64,000 nucleotides of DNA, taken from positions 62,001 to 126,000 of the forward strand of contig NZ_CP119812.1 of assembly GCF_029338395.1 (NCBI RefSeq). The letters are read 5' to 3'. The stretch is from Halorussus caseinilyticus (GTDB taxonomy: Archaea > Halobacteriota > Halobacteria > Halobacteriales > Haladaptataceae). Each line of letters starts with the position of its first letter. Positions within the stretch are counted from its first letter, which is position 1. The notes beneath the pieces were generated by a model. It did no database searches. It was not told the origin of the DNA and worked only from the letters and a program-made list of their open reading frames with translations. This document shows, one piece after another, positions 9,408-17,444 of this stretch. Both the position numbers and the translations under genes were made by a program.

Positions 9408-9409
9408 CA

Positions 9410-10078
9410 ATGAGTGACTTCAACGACCTCTTTTCTCGGGAAGACCTAATCTTCGCCGACGAGGAACTCCTCGAAATCAACCACCTTCCCGACGACGACG
9501 ACCGTATCGTCGGCCGCGGCGACGAGATTCAATCGCTTGCGAACGCGCTCAATCCGGCGCTCTTCGGCCAGTCCCCGAGCAACGTCCTCCTCTACGGCAA
9601 GACCGGCACCGGCAAATCACTCCGTGCGAAACACGTCTCGCGGCAACTCGTCCCCGAGGCGGCGCGCGACGGCATCACCGTCGGCAGAGCCTACGTCGAT
9701 TGCGCCCAAGACACGACCGAGACGAAAGCCGTCTAGACCATCGCGCACAGTCTCAACACCGACGATACCGACATCTCCATCCGGAAAAGGCATCTCCACC
9801 TCGACCTACTACAAGCGACTCTGGCGCATTCTCGACGGCGAGTACGACGTGGTGGTCATCATCCTCGGCGAAATCGACAACTCGAAGACGACGCGATTCT
9901 CGTGCAACTCTCGCGGACAAACTCGGCCACTGCAAACTCGGCACTATCGGAATCAGCAACAAAATCAAGTACAAAGACCGGATGGACGAGCGAGTCAAGT
10001 CGAGTCTCTGCGAACGCGAGTTCGTCTTTCCGCCGTACGACGCGACTCAGCTCCGGGCCATCATGGAGGCCCGCGACG
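9410..10078 (+). pseudogene. orc1: Decayed Orc1/Cdc6 initiator gene
   Basis: The first 109 codons are a good Orc1/Cdc6 N-terminus with Walker A LLYGKTGTGKS, then a TAG stop at 9734-9736. Recognisable pieces continue in other frames: STYYKRLWRILDGEYDVVV and ILGEIDNSK (a Walker B in which the usual Asp is Gly), then DDAILVQLSR, then GTIGISNKIKYKDRMDER through REFVFPPYDATQLRAIMEAR. At least one nonsense mutation and three frame changes rule out a working protein. Homology stops near 10078 where moxR sequence begins; the winged-helix C-terminus is missing. Confidence 0.85.
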
Positions 10079-10420
10079 ACGCTCCAGACGATTCAGTCGC
10101 TCGTGGAGCGAATCGAGGTGGACCGCGACGTGATGTCGTACGTCGTGGACATCACGCGCGAGACGCGCTCGGACGCACGGACGCAGGTCGGCGTCTCCCC
10201 GCGGGGCACTCAACGGCTCTTCGAGACGGCGAGGACTCGCGCGCTACTCGACGGCCGGGAGTACGTCGTCCCCGACGACGTGAAAGCGGTCGCTCGCCCG
10301 GTCGTGGCCCACCGACTCGTGCTGACCGCGGACGCCCGCGTCGAGGAGACGACCCGCGACGAGGTGGTCGGTGACATCCTCTCGGCGGTGTCGGTGCCGA
10401 CGGTCGAACGGCGAGCGTAG
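10079..10420 (+). pseudogene. 3' fragment of a MoxR-type AAA+ ATPase gene
   Basis: From about 10079 one open frame reads TLQTIQSLVERIEVDRDVMSYVVD, then VGVSPRGTQRLFETARTRAL and DGREYVVPDDVKAVARPV to a TAG at 10418-10420. This is the lid domain of MoxR ATPases, chaperone-like proteins normally encoded beside DUF58 genes. The Walker A and B regions are absent; upstream sequence belongs to orc1 instead. It points toward the DUF58 operon (convergent), whereas a functional moxR would normally lead that operon. Confidence 0.8.
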
Positions 10421-10539
10421 CCGCGGAACGCGACTCCGGCGCACAGAGCGCGCTCTGCCTGTCTCGGCTATCGCCGCTTCTCGCGCGCGAAATACTAACC
10501 TATAATACTGTATACTAATTTCGATAGGAACTGGCTCGC

Positions 10540-11253
10540 CTACTCGTGGAGTGCCACGCTGAGCAGGACGATGGCGAGGACGAGCAGTGCGAGCGCCGGG
10601 AGAGAGAGACCGGTCGAACCCACCCCGTCCACGAGTTCGCCCGTCAGGACCGCCCCGCCGCCGACCACGCCCGCGCCGACCGCGTGGACGCCCTCGGTGC
10701 GCCACGTCGAGGCGGCCCGGCCCAACTGCTCGCCGACGTTGATGGCGTGTTCGCCGATGTCCCACCCGACGACGGCCACCGCCGCGCCAGCGACGAGTGT
10801 CCCGGCCGGGACCGCCCGGAAGATTCCCGCGACCAGTACCCCGACCAAGACGAGTCCAGCGCCGAGTTTCACCAGTCTGCGCGACCCGCGACCCCGCAGT
10901 GGGACCAGTCCGACGCCGAGCAGGAACACCCCGAGAAGACCGGGAAGCGCCCGCAGGATGCCGGGCAGGTCGCCAGCCATCACCGCGCCCGCGGGGACGC
11001 CGAGAAGCGCGACGACGCCGCCGACGCCGAGCGCGAGCAACGACAGAAATCGCCGCCCTCGGGACCGGAGTTCGTCGCCCACGGCCATCGCCCCTTGACC
11101 CGCGAGAACGACGCCGACCGCCGGACCGCCGGGACCGCCGACGAGAACGGTGCCGAGAGCGAGCGCGAACGCCGCGAGCGCGGCACTCGGACGCGTCGGT
11201 CGCCGTCTAACGGCGACCGACGCGCCGTCGCGCGCTACCGATTTCTCCGTCAC
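10540..11253 (-). CDS. Multi-pass membrane protein, last gene of the DUF58 operon
   Basis: A 237-residue protein that is almost entirely hydrophobic Ala/Gly/Leu/Val helices (about seven segments) after a short basic N-terminus, ending SVALHE. Its start lies inside the end of the DUF58 gene (47-bp overlap), so it is co-transcribed and probably co-translated. A protein of this kind closes the moxR-DUF4129-DUF58 operon in haloarchaea; its function is unknown. It probably forms part of a membrane complex with the DUF58 and DUF4129 proteins. Confidence 0.75.
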   Translation of the reverse strand: MTEKSVARDGASVAVRRRPTRPSAALAAFALALGTVLVGGPGGPAVGVVLAGQGAMAVGDELRSRGRRFLSLLALGVGGVVALLGVPAGAVMAGDLPGILRALPGLLGVFLLGVGLVPLRGRGSRRLVKLGAGLVLVGVLVAGIFRAVPAGTLVAGAAVAVVGWDIGEHAINVGEQLGRAASTWRTEGVHAVGAGVVGGGAVLTGELVDGVGSTGLSLPALALLVLAIVLLSVALHE

Positions 11254-12511
11254 AGCGCCCCCGTTCCCCGGCTTTTGCGACCGCCGCGGCGAGTCCGTCG
11301 TCGGCCGACCAGTCCACGACCGGAATCTCGCTCCGCCGGAGCGACGCGATTCGGTTGGTCCGCTCGGTCGTCGCCAGCCTTCGGCCGGGCGACTCGCCGC
11401 CGGTCGCGTCGGGACTCACGACCGTCACGCTGTGGCCGTGAGCCTCCAACTTGTGTGCGGCCGTCGCCGCGCCGTCGTCGCACAGCGGCGAGAACAGCGT
11501 CACCTGCGCGTTCGGCGGCAACTGACGCCGGATGCGGGCGATTTGGTCGTCGATTGGCGGCCCGGCGTCCTCTCCGGGGGGCGCGGCGGCCAGCGCGGGG
11601 TGGGTGGCGAGCAGTCGCATCGCCCGCGACTCGTGGTCGCTCCCGGCGCTCGGGGCCAACCAGCAGTCCTCGCGGCCGAGCGCGGCCACCCCGACCCGGT
11701 TCCGGCCGGTCAGGAGCGCGCCCGTCAGTCGCTGTGCGGCGGCCACGCTCCGGACGACTGCGTGGGGTTCTCCCGCTGGCGCTCGGTAGGACTCGGGCCG
11801 GGCGTCCACCAGCAGGACGACCGACGCGCTCCGCTCCTCGCGGTACTCGACGGTCGTGAGTTCGCCGACGCGGGCGAACCGTTTCCAGTCGATACGACTC
11901 ATCGAGTCGCCGCGCCGGTACTCTCGCGTCTGGTGGAACTCGATGCCGACGCCGCCGTCGTCGGTCAGCAGGTCGCCCGCGTCCTCGATGGCGAGGTTCC
12001 GCTTGGGCGGCGTCCCGCGGGCGACGGCGCAGTCGATTTCGGTCTCGGCGGCCACCGTGGTCTCTACCTCGTGTTCGCCGCTCGGGTCGCGGACGACCAC
12101 CGTCGCGGGGTCGAAGCCGTGTTTGCCCTCTTCGGCGCTCACGGCGTAGCTGAACGTCGCTTCCCCGCCGGGTCGGAGCAGGCCGCCGTATCGCGGCGAC
12201 CCCGACGTGACCGTCAGCGCGGGCGGCACGCCGTCCACGACGCGCAGGTCGAAGAGGGTGTCGTCGCCGACGTTGCGGACGGTGACGGTGACTTCGACCG
12301 ACTCGCCCGGCGTCGGCGCGCGGTCGCTCAGTCGCCGGTCGATTTCGAGGTCCGGCGTCGCTGGCGGCGCGGGCGAGAGTCGCGGGTAGACCGCGAACGC
12401 GACCCCGACGGCCGACACGAGAACGAGGTCGGGCCGGTCGGCCGCGAGACCCACGCCGCCGACGAGCAACGTCACCGCGACGATTCCTCGCCAGCGCCGG
12501 GTCGTCGTCAC
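11207..12511 (-). CDS. DUF58 family protein (vWA-like), MoxR partner
   Basis: A 434-residue protein with two N-terminal membrane helices, a beta-sandwich (~60-170) and a DUF58 core. The core signature is HQTREYRRGDSMSRIDWKRFAR followed by VVLLVDARPES, a vWA-type strand with DxxxS-like metal-site residues. DUF58 proteins are coupled to MoxR ATPases and are thought to assemble or activate surface complexes. The GTG at 12511 is chosen because it overlaps the upstream stop (GTGA), as at the other junctions here; longer starts give an implausibly basic Arg-rich N-terminus. Confidence 0.85.
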   Translation of the reverse strand: MTTTRRWRGIVAVTLLVGGVGLAADRPDLVLVSAVGVAFAVYPRLSPAPPATPDLEIDRRLSDRAPTPGESVEVTVTVRNVGDDTLFDLRVVDGVPPALTVTSGSPRYGGLLRPGGEATFSYAVSAEEGKHGFDPATVVVRDPSGEHEVETTVAAETEIDCAVARGTPPKRNLAIEDAGDLLTDDGGVGIEFHQTREYRRGDSMSRIDWKRFARVGELTTVEYREERSASVVLLVDARPESYRAPAGEPHAVVRSVAAAQRLTGALLTGRNRVGVAALGREDCWLAPSAGSDHESRAMRLLATHPALAAAPPGEDAGPPIDDQIARIRRQLPPNAQVTLFSPLCDDGAATAAHKLEAHGHSVTVVSPDATGGESPGRRLATTERTNRIASLRRSEIPVVDWSADDGLAAAVAKAGERGRCDGEIGSARRRVGRR

Positions 12512-13113
12512 CGTCCTCCCCCCGTTTCGTCCCCGGCGTCCTCCGATTCCCGCTCCGCAATCGCCGCCACCGCCCGTCGCGCGCCGCGGCGACTCCACGG
12601 TTCGGCCCGCAGGAGCGCCGCTATCCGCGGTTCGACGCCCGGCCCGCGACCGGCGAGGAACGAGGCCGCCTCGTCGTCGTCGGTCCACGACCCGTCGTCG
12701 AGTCGCTCTCGGGCCTCCTCGCGGGAACACTCTCCGCGGCGGACCCACGTCTCGACGGCGGCGGTTCGGAGTCGCTCGCGGAGTCGCTCGCGCCTCTCGT
12801 CGCCGACGACCGGCGCGAGCGCGGTCCTGCTTTCGAGCGCTTCGTCCACGCCGTCGCCCGCCGCGGGCGCAGTCACCGGGCGCTCGGGCGTCGGCGTCTC
12901 GGTCTGGCGGAGGGTGTCGCTCCGCCCCGACATCAGGGCGGACCCGGCGACGAGCAGGCCCACGCCCGCGAAGGTTGCGACGACGAGGTAGTCGTTGCCC
13001 AGCGCCGTCAGCATCGCTTCGACTGCCCCGTCCGCGGGACCGCCGCCGAGAGTCAGCGCGACTCCGAGCGCGAGGACCCCCGACGCGCCCGAGGCGACGC
13101 GGTATCGCTTCAC
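12508..13113 (-). CDS. Two-helix membrane protein of the DUF58 operon
   Basis: A 201-residue protein with two N-terminal membrane helices (VLALGVALTLGG region and LVVATFAGVGLLVAG), then an acidic and Arg-rich cytoplasmic domain (ERRERLRERLRTAAVETWVRRGECSREEA). The GTG at 13113 overlaps the DUF4129 stop by four bases, which fixes the start. Its position between DUF4129 and DUF58 is conserved in haloarchaea. No enzymatic motif is seen. Confidence 0.72.
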   Translation of the reverse strand: MKRYRVASGASGVLALGVALTLGGGPADGAVEAMLTALGNDYLVVATFAGVGLLVAGSALMSGRSDTLRQTETPTPERPVTAPAAGDGVDEALESRTALAPVVGDERRERLRERLRTAAVETWVRRGECSREEARERLDDGSWTDDDEAASFLAGRGPGVEPRIAALLRAEPWSRRGARRAVAAIAERESEDAGDETGGGR

Positions 13114-13967
13114 TGCTGAACCTCCAACTGCGACCGAACTCGGTCGAGGTTCCGCTCGGCGCGCTGGCGGCGCTCGTCGGTCACGCGAGCGCCGCCGTAC
13201 CGGACTTCCTCGAACAGCGAGGTCAGCGTCTGTGCGGCGTCGGCGTCCACGCCGCGACGACGTGCCGCCGCCGCACACTCCCGCGGGGTGAGGTCGCGCC
13301 TGTCCCCGAGGTCCAGTCGCTCGACCATCTCGAACCACGCCGACGCTATCTCGTTCTGCGGGTCGGGTTCGCGGGTCTCGTCGTCGCCGTCGCGCGACGG
13401 CGACGACGAGACCCGCGAAAGCAGTCGGTCGCGGAACCTGACCGCCGCGGCGACCACTGCCAACAGGACGAGGAGTGCCAAGAGTCCGAGCAAGAGGTCG
13501 AACAGGTCACGGAGCAGAGACAGGAGTCGTTCGAGTAGACTCGGTTCCCGCAGGGTCTGTTCGGCACCGGACTGGGACTTCGACCCGGACCCGCCGCCCT
13601 GATTTCGCCGGTCGCCGCTTCCGGCGCTCTGCTGTCTCTGCCCGTCGCCGCTCCCGGCGCGCTTGTTCCGCTGGCCGTCGTCGGGTTTCGACTTCGCGCC
13701 GGTCCGCTGGCCGTCGTCGGAGGGTTTGGCCCCGACGCTCTCGGACCCGGACCCGCCGTTCGAGTCGCCGGACCCCGACTTGCCGCCGTCGATGGCGTCG
13801 TCCAAGTTCTTGGCCTGTCCCGTCCCGATGGGTATCTCGTCGTAATCGACCTCCGTGACTTCCTCGGGGTCGGTCGAGACTGTCGAGTCGAGGGTGGTGG
13901 AGGTAGCTCCGATGGCGAGAACACAGCACAGCGCGACGACTGCCGTGAGAACCGTGTCCGCCTTCAT
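13110..13967 (-). CDS. DUF4129 membrane protein, first gene of the DUF58 operon
   Basis: A 285-residue protein with an N-terminal signal or anchor helix, a long Gly/Ser/Asp-rich low-complexity outside segment (~60-140), one membrane helix (LLLGLLALLVLLAVVAAAV) and a C-terminal DUF4129 domain (AWFEMVERLDLGDRRDLTPRE, ERNLDRVRSQLE). DUF4129 domains occur with transglutaminase-like and DUF58 proteins in MoxR operons. The expected moxR gene is missing upstream; the only moxR sequence here is the fragment at 10.1-10.4 kb. Confidence 0.75.
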   Translation of the reverse strand: MKADTVLTAVVALCCVLAIGATSTTLDSTVSTDPEEVTEVDYDEIPIGTGQAKNLDDAIDGGKSGSGDSNGGSGSESVGAKPSDDGQRTGAKSKPDDGQRNKRAGSGDGQRQQSAGSGDRRNQGGGSGSKSQSGAEQTLREPSLLERLLSLLRDLFDLLLGLLALLVLLAVVAAAVRFRDRLLSRVSSSPSRDGDDETREPDPQNEIASAWFEMVERLDLGDRRDLTPRECAAAARRRGVDADAAQTLTSLFEEVRYGGARVTDERRQRAERNLDRVRSQLEVQQ

Positions 13968-14149
13968 CCTCGGTTCGGGTGGACCTCTCGGCGGGTGCTT
14001 CGGCGAGCGATTCCGTACATCTCTCGTCCGGTCGCTGGACGCGCTCGGAGATAATTATGACGCGCTTAAGTACGACGTAGGTCGCCGATAATAATTGTCT
14101 CCCGCTCCCGTCTCCGAGTTATGCCTGATTCACTGGCGAGCCAGCGGGC

Positions 14150-14527
14150 GAAGAGACGACGACGGAACTGACGACGACCGAGGCGCAGGCCGGGACGACG
14201 TACCGCGACGGCAACGAGACCAGCGTGAGCTATCAGGTCAACGGCCAGTGAGTCGATGACCCCGAGAGCTACGAAGTCGAAGACGGCGACAAAGTGTTCG
14301 TCACCGTCTACACCCCGAACGTCTCGACGCCCGGACGGTACTTCACCGCGAACCACCCGCACCCGCACGGAAGCCTGAACGTCACGGTAGATGGGACTCC
14401 CGTAGACTTTACGAAGGAGAAGTACACGCACGCGGACAAGTACTTCCATTTCCACGGCGACGACGTGCAAATATCGGTCGAGGCGGAGAACGGGACCGCA
14501 ACCGAGACGACCACCGAGTCGGCCTGA
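14150..14527 (+). pseudogene. Broken secreted-protein gene with an in-frame stop
   Basis: A single frame gives a Thr-rich linker (EETTTELTTTEAQAG), then VSYQVNGQ, a TGA at 14249-14251, and continues DDPESYEVEDGDKVFVTVYTPN through TANHPHPHGSLNVTVDG to a normal stop at 14527. Protein-like, acidic sequence on both sides shows the stop is a disabling mutation. No signal peptide or start remains in this frame, so the 5' end is also lost. An in-frame GTG at 14294 could start a 77-residue product. The His-rich middle may bind metal; family not recognised. Confidence 0.55.
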
Positions 14528-14572
14528 CGCCAGCCAACAACGTTTTCCAATGTCGATTTATAGGAGGTCTCG

Positions 14573-15751
14573 ATGGGGTTCGTAACCGGATTGCTCCGCG
14601 TCGTGACGAAGATTCTGCGGGGAGTGCTACTGGTCGCATTCGTGGCGGCCCTCGTCGGCGTGGCCGGGCAGTTCGCCGGGCAGATTCCGACGCCTATCGA
14701 CGGCGGTTCGGACGGCGCGCCGACCGCGACGACGGGCGACGACGCGACGGCGGACCGCCCGACCGCAGACGGACCGCAGACGACGGACGACTCGACGCCG
14801 ACCAGCGACTCGGTTCCGACAACCGGCGAGTCCCCTCCGACGACTGCCGTGCCACGCGCGGAACGGACCGCGAGCCCGTGGCCGACCGACACCGTGGTCG
14901 TCGCAGTCGATGCGCCGGAGGGGACCCGACGCGACGAGTCACGACTCGTCGCGTCGGCGCTCGACTACTGGAAGGCCAACGACGACGAGTACGCGGCGTA
15001 CTCGGCCGACTTCGTGTTGAGACCCGACGCCGAGAACCCGGACCTCGTGGTCTCGTTCACCGAGACGGTCCGGTGTTCCGGCCACACCGAGGCGGTCGCC
15101 GGGTGCGCGCCGGTCCTGAACGAGACCTACCGGCCGCAACCGCCCGAGACGGTCCAAATCGAAACCGGGCACAACGACCGGTCCACGCTCCTCACCCTCG
15201 AACACGAGTTCGGCCACGTACTCGGGATTCGCCACTGCCAGCGACCGCTCGACATCATGGGGAGCAGATGCCCCGGCGGGGTGTCGGTGGACCGACCGGA
15301 CGCAACCGACCGACCGCTGGCGTGGCGGTCCGCGAACCTCACGGTCTACGTGGACTCGTCGGGCGTCTCCCATCCGGTGGACGAGCAGGTCGGCCACGCG
15401 CTGACCTACTACGAGAGAGGCGCTGACGGGACGGTTCCCGAAGAACTCTCGTTCACGCGGGTCGAGCGTCGGTCGGCCGCCGACGTGGTTGTCCGGTTCG
15501 GCGACTCCGAGTGCGGTCCCGACTCGCCGTCGTGTTTCTCGTATCGCGGCCGCGACGTGGACGGCGACGGTGCGGTGGAGTACTTCGTCGGTTCGACCGT
15601 CACCCTCTCGCCCGAACTCGACCGGGAAGCGGTCGGGTGGCACGTCGGGTACGGTCTCGGCTACTTGCTGGGTGCCGAGGGGAGAAGCGAACTCCCGCCG
15701 CCGTTCCTCGATGCGGGATACGCCGACCGGCGAAGCGACTGGTGGCGATAG
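14573..15751 (+). CDS. Secreted or anchored zinc metalloprotease (matrixin-like)
   Basis: A 392-residue protein with an N-terminal membrane helix (~12-35), a Thr/Asp-rich linker to ~100, then a protease domain. The zinc site is explicit: H211 E212 F G H215 VLGIR H221, followed by the Met-turn DIMGS at 227-231, the metzincin pattern. Cys pairs at 168/178 and around 222/233 may form disulfides. The C-terminal third repeats the substrate-domain fold (VDEQVGHALTYYERGADG) without a zinc motif, so it may be a decayed duplicate. A GGAGGT ribosome site precedes the ATG. It acts outside the cell; substrates unknown. Confidence 0.8.
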   Translation: MGFVTGLLRVVTKILRGVLLVAFVAALVGVAGQFAGQIPTPIDGGSDGAPTATTGDDATADRPTADGPQTTDDSTPTSDSVPTTGESPPTTAVPRAERTASPWPTDTVVVAVDAPEGTRRDESRLVASALDYWKANDDEYAAYSADFVLRPDAENPDLVVSFTETVRCSGHTEAVAGCAPVLNETYRPQPPETVQIETGHNDRSTLLTLEHEFGHVLGIRHCQRPLDIMGSRCPGGVSVDRPDATDRPLAWRSANLTVYVDSSGVSHPVDEQVGHALTYYERGADGTVPEELSFTRVERRSAADVVVRFGDSECGPDSPSCFSYRGRDVDGDGAVEYFVGSTVTLSPELDREAVGWHVGYGLGYLLGAEGRSELPPPFLDAGYADRRSDWWR

Positions 15752-15760
15752 CCTTCGCCG

Positions 15761-17266
15761 TCAGTCGTCGGTGTCGGGTTCGGGTTCCGGTTCGGGGTCG
15801 GGCATCGACATGCCGGGTCCGAGGTCGTCTGAGTCCACGACGTTATCGGTCCACGTCCCGCGGAGGAACCACGCTCCGGCGACGATGGCGATGACGACGT
15901 TCGAGAACGCGATGCCGTACCAGACGCCCGTCGCGCCCATGTCGGCCAACTCCACGAGCAGGTAGGCCGGCGGAATCCGGAAGACGATGAGCGCGAGAAT
16001 CGAGAAAATCATCGCGGTGCGGGTACTCCCGCTTCCGCGGAAGCCACCCTGCACGATTCGGAAGATGCCGAGGAACGCGAACGACAGGCCCACGATTTGG
16101 AGGTAGTCGCCGCCGAGGTCTATCACCGCGTCGGAGTTCTCGCCGGTGATGAACGCGCTCGTAATCGGTTCGGCGAAGACGAACGCGACGACGCTCACGA
16201 CGGCGAAGATTGTGACGACGATTCCGGCACTCGCGTAGACCGCTCGCTTCGCTCGCTCAACTTGGTCAGCGCCCAAGTTCTGGCCCACGACGGTTTCGGT
16301 CCCGCGGGCCAGACCGATTGCTGGCAGGATGACGAGTGAAGTGAGTCGGTTGCCGATGCCGTAGGCGGCAACTGCGTCGTCGCCGACGATGGCGACTAGC
16401 GCCGTGAGCAACATCACGCCGACCGCCCGCGTACTCTCCTCGACGCTGGCCGGGGCACCGATTTTCACCATCTCACGAATCGTCTCCAAGTCGGGAACGA
16501 AGTCGCCGGGCGACGGTTTGAGACCGACGCGACCCGAGAGGAGCATCCCCATCGCAATCACTGCGCCCAGACCGCGCGAGGCAATCGTCGCCAGTGCCGC
16601 GCCTTGGACGCCCATCCCGGCGAAGCCAGTCGCGTCGTACAGCGACTGTTCGAGACCGGTGAGACCGAGCGCCTCGAACAGGATGTTGTTCTGGAATCCG
16701 AGGATGAAAAACGGGTCCGCGACGACGTTCAGGACGACGCCGAACGTCATGAGATAGAACGGCGTTTTGGTGTCGCCCCAGCCTTGAAGGAGCGACTGGA
16801 AGATGAAAAAGCCGAACATGAAGGGGATACCGAGGAACATCGTCCGGGTGTACTCCAGCGAGAGTTGGTACTCCGCGGAACCGGGCGTGGCACCGACCGC
16901 GGTGAGGAGCGTCGGCGCGAAGACGTACCCGACGAGCGACGTGAACGCCGACAGGCCGACGAGGAACGCGATGGCCTGTCCCGCGACGTGGTTGGCGTGG
17001 TCCTCGTTGCCCGCGCCCTTGTTCTGGGAGACGAGAACGGTACACGCGACGGTGAAGCCGCCCGCGAGACTGATGACGAGGAAGATGAGTGCCCACGAGA
17101 ACGAGAGCGCGCTCACCGCGTCCTGTCCGAGTCGGCCGACCCAGAACGTGTCGGCGAGGTTGTAGCCGACCTGAAGCATGTTCGTCAGGACGATAGGTAA
17201 CGAGAGCATCAACAGGGGTTTGACCAGTTCCCCGTCGGTGAGGTTTATCGACCTGTCACCGTCCAT
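15761..17266 (-). CDS. MATE family efflux transporter
   Basis: A 501-residue, 12-helix integral membrane protein of the multidrug and toxic compound extrusion family, which exports organic cations using a Na+ or H+ gradient. The start (MLSLPIVLTNMLQVGYNLADTFWVGRLG, here from ~18) is a textbook MATE N-terminal helix, and the second half repeats the fold (PASVEESTRAVGVMLLTALV). A short acidic tail rich in EPEPEP ends the protein. It is convergent with the metalloprotease with a 9-bp gap. Substrate cannot be told from sequence. Confidence 0.9.
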   Translation of the reverse strand: MDGDRSINLTDGELVKPLLMLSLPIVLTNMLQVGYNLADTFWVGRLGQDAVSALSFSWALIFLVISLAGGFTVACTVLVSQNKGAGNEDHANHVAGQAIAFLVGLSAFTSLVGYVFAPTLLTAVGATPGSAEYQLSLEYTRTMFLGIPFMFGFFIFQSLLQGWGDTKTPFYLMTFGVVLNVVADPFFILGFQNNILFEALGLTGLEQSLYDATGFAGMGVQGAALATIASRGLGAVIAMGMLLSGRVGLKPSPGDFVPDLETIREMVKIGAPASVEESTRAVGVMLLTALVAIVGDDAVAAYGIGNRLTSLVILPAIGLARGTETVVGQNLGADQVERAKRAVYASAGIVVTIFAVVSVVAFVFAEPITSAFITGENSDAVIDLGGDYLQIVGLSFAFLGIFRIVQGGFRGSGSTRTAMIFSILALIVFRIPPAYLLVELADMGATGVWYGIAFSNVVIAIVAGAWFLRGTWTDNVVDSDDLGPGMSMPDPEPEPEPDTDD

Positions 17267-17444
17267 GCGACTCCCTCCGTGAACGATTACCAGTTACCAA
17301 TGAGTTCATGTTACCGATGATTAAATTCATTTCATATATATGCTTCCATACCTGATGAAAAGTAGCGTCGGTGTCTCGGCGTCGGACGTTCTGTTCTGTT
17401 GTCGAACCAAAAGATACTAAATTTGTAGCCAAATAGACATTATC

